Assembly (NCBI GenBank): GCA_019313905.1
Contig: JAFDAI010000019.1
Coordinates: 1 to 32,620 of the forward strand
Length of the DNA stretch: 32,620 nt
Direction: 5' to 3'
From: Deltaproteobacteria bacterium
GTDB taxonomy: Bacteria; Desulfobacterota; Syntrophia; Syntrophales; UBA2210
In this document: positions 28,607 through 32,620 of the stretch, one piece after another
Numbering within the stretch: position 1 is the stretch's first letter
How the letters are laid out: each line of letters starts with the position of its first letter
Program-made: the position numbers and the translations under genes
The notes under the pieces: model-generated
What the model was told of the DNA's origin: nothing
The model's database searches: none
What the model saw: the letters and a program-made list of their open reading frames with translations, nothing else

Positions 28607-30302
28607 CTAAAGGTTGTCTGATTTCAGTATCGCCACGAACGCGCTCTGAGGGATTGCCACAGACCCGACCATTTTCATCCGCTTTTTGCCCTTCTTCTGT
28701 TTTTCCAGCAGCTTTCTCTTACGCGTTATATCGCCGCCGTAGCACTTCGCGGTAACGTCTTTTCGGTACGCGGATATGGTTGTGCGCGAAATTATCTCGC
28801 CTCCGATAGCTCCCTGAATAGCTATCTTGAACATCTGTCTCGGGATTTCTTCTTTCAGCCTTTCACACGCGCGCAGGCCGCGGTATATCGTAATCGAAAG
28901 AACCGTATCCCTGCGTAATGGATTTCAGGCGGTCGTAAAAATCGTATATGACATCGGCAAGCGGCATCTCTATAACCAGCTCGATGCGCCCCGGACTGGG
29001 ATAGCTGAGGGTTGAATTCTCGCCCCGTTTTTCCTTGCACAGCTTCATTACGGCCCCCATGTGGCGTTCCGGGAACATCATGGCTGCGCGTATGTAGGGC
29101 TCTTCACTTGTGGCTATGGACATGGGATCAGGATAATAAGCCGGATTGTCTATATAGACTACTTCACCGTCGTTCAACGTAAAGCGGTATCTGACGCTGG
29201 GAACGGACAGAATGATGGACAGGTCATATTCCCTTTCCAGTCTTTCCTGAACTATTTCAAGGTGGAGCAAGCCGAGGAAACCGCAACGGAAACCCTGTCC
29301 GAGCGCGATAGACGAATCTTTCTGATATACAAACGACGCATCGTTCAATTTGTATTTTTCGAGTGCCACCGCCAGTTCCTCATAATCATCCGAAGCAATG
29401 GGGTAGATTGACGCGAAGACAACGGGTTTTGATTCCTTGAATCCGGGGAGAGGCTCTTTGCGGGGGCGTTTATCTAAAGTGATCGTGTCACCGATCTGAA
29501 CATCCGACACTGTTTTTATACCGGCAATGATATACCCCACGTCGCCTGCTGAAAGGCTGTCCTTCTTCTGACGCGGGAGCAGAAAAGCACCCACTTCTTC
29601 GACCTTGTGAACAGTCTTGTCGTGCATGAGACGTACTACATCGCCGCCCCGTATGGTACCCTCAAAAATGCGGCAGTGTATGATGGTGCCCCGGAAGGGG
29701 TCGTACTGCGCGTCGAAAATAGTGGCGGCCAGCTCGGCCTCTGGATCTCCTTTGGGTGGCGGTATGTTATGTACGATTGCTTCAAGAATCTCTTCAACCC
29801 CTGTCCCTTCTTTTGCCGAGCAGGGAAGGCTCGTGTAAGGGTCAAGCCCGAGTTCCGAATCTATCTGTTCCATTACCTTGTCCACGTCAGCCGAGGGAAG
29901 GTCAATCTTGTTGATCACAGGGATAATTTCCAGATCGTGTTCCATGGCCATGTAAAGATTCGCGACAGTTTGTGCCTGAACCCCCTGCGCGGCGTCGATG
30001 AGTAGAAGGACCCCTTCGCAGGATGCGAGAGATCTTGAAACCTCGTAGGAAAAATCAACATGGCCCGGGGTGTCTATAAGGTTGAGTATATAGTCTTCGC
30101 CGTCCCTGCTCCGGTAGGGGAGGGTAATGGCCTGGCTCTTGATAGTGATTCCCCGTTCACGTTCGATGTCCATGTTGTCAAGGATCTGATCCTTGAAATT
30201 GCGGTCATCGACCACACCGCTGTATTGAATCATCCTGTCAGCCAGCGTGGACTTGCCATGGTCTATATGTGCTATTATGCTGAAATTGCGTATATTTTTC
30301 AT
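28607..30302 (-). pseudogene. lepA: Elongation factor 4 (LepA), broken by an out-of-frame internal deletion
   Basis: LepA is a ribosome-bound GTPase of about 600 residues. The N-terminal frame (28863-30302) is intact, with G1 AHIDHGKST (residues 11-19), DTPGHVDF, NKIDLP, and domains II to V up to [14 protein letters not shown]. It then reads a few foreign residues and stops (TGA at 28863-28865). The last part, [20 protein letters not shown] to the end ILKSDNL, continues in the +1 frame. The family segment between these, about 35-40 residues (normally ...[22 protein letters not shown]...), is missing. ATG 30302 has no ribosome site because a MITE-like repeat begins nine bases upstream. The loss removes or unlinks the C-terminal domain unique to LepA. 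An assembly error is the alternative. Confidence 0.85.
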
Positions 30303-30311
30303 AACAAGATA

Positions 30312-30522
30312 GATGCACTCATAAAAAGTTGTGAACAGGGTCATTGCGAGAAGCGTGTGAGCCTTTAGCCGCGAGTGGAACGTGGCGGATAGCGATGTGG
30401 CTACCCCTTATCATTGCGAATCGGCCCTTGGCCGACGTGGCAATCTATTATGACCATACAGAGTTAGAGATTGCTTCGCTCCGCTCGCAATGACAGTCTT
30501 TATGACTTTTTACAAAGCCGTC
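30312..30522. mobile_element. MITE-like repeat, family B, copy 2, with an internal insertion
   Basis: The outer ends GATGCACTCATAAAAAGT and ACTTTTTACAAAGCCGTC match family B copy 1. The inner ends GTCATTGCGAG (30340-30350) and CTCGCAATGAC (30484-30494) are complementary. About 65 extra bases in the middle include a second TCATTGCGA (30411-30419) and a GGCCCTTGGCC palindrome, so a partial unit was inserted or duplicated. It fills the gap between the adk terminator and lepA. Confidence 0.8.
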
Positions 30523-30528
30523 AAGACA

Positions 30529-30561
30529 AAAAGCCTTCCTGTGCGAATAAGGAAGGCTTTT
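30529..30561 (-). terminator. Terminator of the adenylate kinase gene
   Basis: AAAAGCCTTCCT (30529-30540) pairs with AGGAAGGCTTTT (30550-30561) in a perfect 12-base-pair stem, and T residues follow on the - strand. Confidence 0.9.
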
Positions 30562-30584
30562 ATACAATTTTATTGGAATTTTTA

Positions 30585-31256
30585 CTATCCTAATTTTTCA
30601 AGGAGTTCTTCGCTGACCTCTTTCACTCCAGGCAGACCGTCAACCCCTATTACCGTTACTCTCTCTTTGAAATAATTGATACCGGCGGTGGTTCCCGTCT
30701 CCGTGTCATAATAGATATTGTGTCTCTTGTCTATTGCTCCCTCATCCTGGTCATCAGCCCGGGCGCTCAGTTCTCCGCCGCATACACGGCACACAGCGAT
30801 TCCGTCTTTTTCAGCCGGCTTGATGGCGTCGATATATATATTATTGGGATGATTGTTGTCATTCGCGCAGAGCCTCCGGCCCATGATCCTGTTTTTGGAG
30901 GTTTGCCTGTCCAATAGTATCTCGATTACGTAATCCAGCTTTATGCCTTCCTTCTCCAGCGCGTCATACAGGGCCTCTGCCTGAGCCAGATTTCTCGGGA
31001 AACCGTCCAGGAGCCAGCCGTCCTTGCAGTCATCTTCCTTCAGGCGATTCAGTATCATGGGAACCGTAATTCCATCCGGCACCAGCTCACCCTTGTCTAT
31101 ATATCCCTTTGCCTCTTTGCCGAGTTCTGTTCCCCCGGAGATGTTCTCTCTGAAGATAACACCTGTCTCGATATGAGGTACGCCGAACTTCTTCTGAACG
31201 ATCGCGCCCTGTGTTCCCTTGCCGCTTCCATTAGGTCCAAAAATCAGAATATTCAC
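30585..31256 (-). CDS. adk: Adenylate kinase, zinc-lid type
   Basis: This 223-residue enzyme balances AMP, ADP and ATP. The P-loop GPNGSGKGTQ (residues 7-16), AMP-site blocks FRENISGGTELGKEAKGYID and DGWLLDGFPRNLAQAEAL, and the lid starting at RIMGRRLC are present. The lid holds CANDNNH and CRVCG, so a zinc-binding lid is likely, although the first half is not the usual CxxC. The start is GTG at 31256, with AAAGGAG nine bases upstream. It is followed by its own terminator, so it is not co-transcribed with lepA. Confidence 0.92.
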   Translation of the reverse strand: MNILIFGPNGSGKGTQGAIVQKKFGVPHIETGVIFRENISGGTELGKEAKGYIDKGELVPDGITVPMILNRLKEDDCKDGWLLDGFPRNLAQAEALYDALEKEGIKLDYVIEILLDRQTSKNRIMGRRLCANDNNHPNNIYIDAIKPAEKDGIAVCRVCGGELSARADDQDEGAIDKRHNIYYDTETGTTAGINYFKERVTVIGVDGLPGVKEVSEELLEKLG

Positions 31257-31290
31257 TATCTTAATCTCCTTTCAATGAGACTTATTTTTA

Positions 31291-31317
31291 ATCCCGATAC
31301 GTTTTGCTATCGGGATA
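31291..31317 (-). other. Hairpin in the adk leader
   Basis: ATCCCGATA (31291-31299) and TATCGGGAT (31309-31317) pair perfectly around a nine-base loop. On the - strand it lies 35 bases before the adk start, without a T run. It may be a leader structure or mRNA stabiliser. Confidence 0.45.
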
Positions 31318-31381
31318 GTTTGCCTTGTTGCCGGAGCAAAAACCTTATAAGGGATTATCCCGTTTATCGCAAGGATAAAAG

Positions 31382-32275
31382 TTACTTCCCCTCGGTCACG
31401 ACCCGGACCTGCGCCCGCAGGTTCAGCAAGAAAGACGTCTTGTCCTGCTGCATCAGTACTGTCTCATCATAAATCTCACCGAAGATGGTCTCCACTACCT
31501 TCTCTCTGTCGCCGCTGAACCGGTCGAGGCAGCGATCGATGTTCTCCTTGAATGACACGGTCGTTTCGATAGAATCCCTCAGATATCTGCCGATGTCATC
31601 CCCGGTCAGTATATTCCTGTGGCCCAGTGCCAGGATATCCATGTCCAGAGCGGTCAGTTTTTCGAGGGAGGTTATATAATCGCTGTAGCTCGATGAAAAC
31701 TGCGGATTTATGCCGTCGTTGTGGAAGACACCCGCCGCTTCTCCCGCTATCGTGGCCTTGATTCTCGGTATGTAGTAAGATAGAGAATCTTTAGTGTGGC
31801 CGGGCGTTTCAATGACACGCACCGTCCATCCTTCTCCGAAATCCAGCTCGTCACCATCCTTCAAAAGCAGGTCAACCTCCACGGCGTTGAAGGGGATATC
31901 CTCATTATTTTCGATGAGATCCCCGAAGACCTTCGCAAAATTGTTGTTGAGCGTGCGCATCATTTCCACAACGCTTGGTTTTTGCAGTATCTTCGCGGCG
32001 TGGGCTGTCGCTCCTATTTTGAGACCCGGTATCTTTTCCTTAAGAAAGGGGATAGAACCGCAGTGATCGTAGTGCGAGTGTGTCAGGAGGAGATACCCCA
32101 GGGTGTCCGTTCTGCCCAGGTATGTTTCGATATCTCTCAGGTAGTAAGGCCCCATGGCCGCCACACCCGCGTCAAATAGTACTGGCGTTGCGCTTGCCAG
32201 AAGGAAAGCAGGCAGGAAATGATATCCTGTAGAATAAAGCCCGTCACATATCTTTCCGGTCTGTTCTAATATCAT
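31382..32275 (-). CDS. Metallo-beta-lactamase-fold hydrolase
   Basis: This 297-residue cytoplasmic protein has the zinc site T-H66-S-H68-Y-D70-H71 of the metallo-beta-lactamase fold, then IETPGHTKDSLSYYIP with the third metal histidine and LALGHRNILTGDD with the last one. The position where GD-x-L usually gives the bridging Asp reads IAGEAAGVF, a Glu. The C-terminal 70 residues are helical. The substrate is unknown; related proteins include glyoxalase II-like and quinolone-signal-like hydrolases. ATG 32275 is chosen for AGGGGAT upstream; an in-frame extension to 32335 reads into the MITE repeat and is not credible. Confidence 0.85.
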   Translation of the reverse strand: MILEQTGKICDGLYSTGYHFLPAFLLASATPVLFDAGVAAMGPYYLRDIETYLGRTDTLGYLLLTHSHYDHCGSIPFLKEKIPGLKIGATAHAAKILQKPSVVEMMRTLNNNFAKVFGDLIENNEDIPFNAVEVDLLLKDGDELDFGEGWTVRVIETPGHTKDSLSYYIPRIKATIAGEAAGVFHNDGINPQFSSSYSDYITSLEKLTALDMDILALGHRNILTGDDIGRYLRDSIETTVSFKENIDRCLDRFSGDREKVVETIFGEIYDETVLMQQDKTSFLLNLRAQVRVVTEGK

Positions 32276-32304
32276 GAAAATCCCCTTGTTGAGCGCGGAT
32301 GAAC

Positions 32305-32436
32305 TGAGATGTTTGCATAATACCCGCATTGTCATTGCGAGCGAAGCGAAGCAATCTCTAACTCCGTATAATCATAATAGATTGCCACGTCGCTCTGCTC
32401 CTCGCAATGACCGTAAACGTAGTTATGCAAAGATTT
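32305..32436. mobile_element. MITE-like repeat, family A, copy 2
   Basis: This is the reverse-orientation counterpart of 15556-15692. The outer ends are TGAGATGTTTGCATAA and TTATGCAAAGATTTC, and the inner ends GTCATTGCGAG (32331-32341) and CTCGCAATGAC (32401-32411). The middle part differs from copy 1 by only a few bases. It lies about 30 bases upstream of the hydrolase gene. Confidence 0.85.
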
Positions 32437-32620
32437 CGAAACAGCGGCAAAAAACGCTGCTATCTTCTAAGAAATAATGTCGATTATGTCAAGCTGTTGC
32501 CGTGGTTAAATAGGGACATCCATGATAAGTTTTGTCAAGGGGAAAACGGAGATTTCCCTTGACCTTCCGGATTGAAAGATTCCCGGCGGTTATTCTCGTT
32601 AATCTGCCTCAACTCGATCT
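32437..32620. other. Intergenic end of window with one imperfect hairpin
   Basis: No gene is seen. GTCAAGGGGAAA (32534-32545) and TTTCCCTTGAC (32553-32563) form a stem with one bulged G, without a T run. Its function is unknown. Confidence 0.4.

Noticed and set aside
30303-30344. A 14-residue N-terminal extension of LepA
   Set aside because: It is encoded by the repeat element and the family starts at MKNIRNFSIIAHIDHGKS.
1-32620. CRISPR array, toxin-antitoxin or known anti-phage operon
   Set aside because: No regularly spaced repeats, cas genes or recognisable defence proteins were seen on either strand.

Overview
The window looks like a chromosomal piece of a Gram-negative anaerobe or syntroph, most likely of the Desulfobacterota (old Deltaproteobacteria) or a neighbouring phylum. 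The outer-membrane B12 receptor with TonB/ExbB/ExbD, the two cobalamin riboswitches, the CFI-box C-terminal sorting signal and the many small inverted-repeat elements with GTCATTGCGAG ends all point that way. The taxonomic call is inference.

Left third (1-12279): an integrated phage-related element, all genes on the + strand. It opens with a degraded gene fragment, then a regulatory block (MerR-like, Cro/XRE-like and AlpA/Xis-like DNA-binding proteins), a D5/P4-type SF3 helicase, a Nu1-like small-terminase protein, a stand-alone zinc-ribbon protein and a second excisionase-like HTH protein. Three unrecognised or coiled-coil proteins follow, then a complete tail tape-measure protein, a minor-tail-Z-like protein, a structured intergenic region, three small accessory genes and a tyrosine integrase. 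The integrase ends a few bases before the displaced 3' part of a tRNA-Cys gene, which marks the right attachment site. No large terminase, portal, protease or major capsid gene is visible. The element therefore resembles a phage satellite of PICI type that carries tail-length genes, or a heavily reduced prophage. Its left end lies outside the window.

Middle (12280-17645): ordinary chromosome, with UDP-glucose dehydrogenase, cytidylate kinase, endonuclease IV, an exported FG-GAP-repeat protein and a CAT-anticodon tRNA.

Right-centre (17658-25280, - strand): a complete vitamin B12 import operon. It is driven by a consensus promoter and a cobalamin riboswitch, and reads: small His-rich ORF, btuC, btuD, second cobalamin riboswitch, btuB, cobO/btuR, btuF, exbB, exbD, tonB. 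The second riboswitch is partly inside the btuD coding sequence. A MITE-like repeat fills the gap between cobO and btuF.

Right end (25346-32620, - strand): a CFI-box surface protein with its own promoter and terminator, hemW, a lepA gene broken by an internal out-of-frame deletion, adenylate kinase and a metallo-beta-lactamase-fold hydrolase. Four copies of two related MITE-like families lie in the gaps between genes across the chromosomal part.
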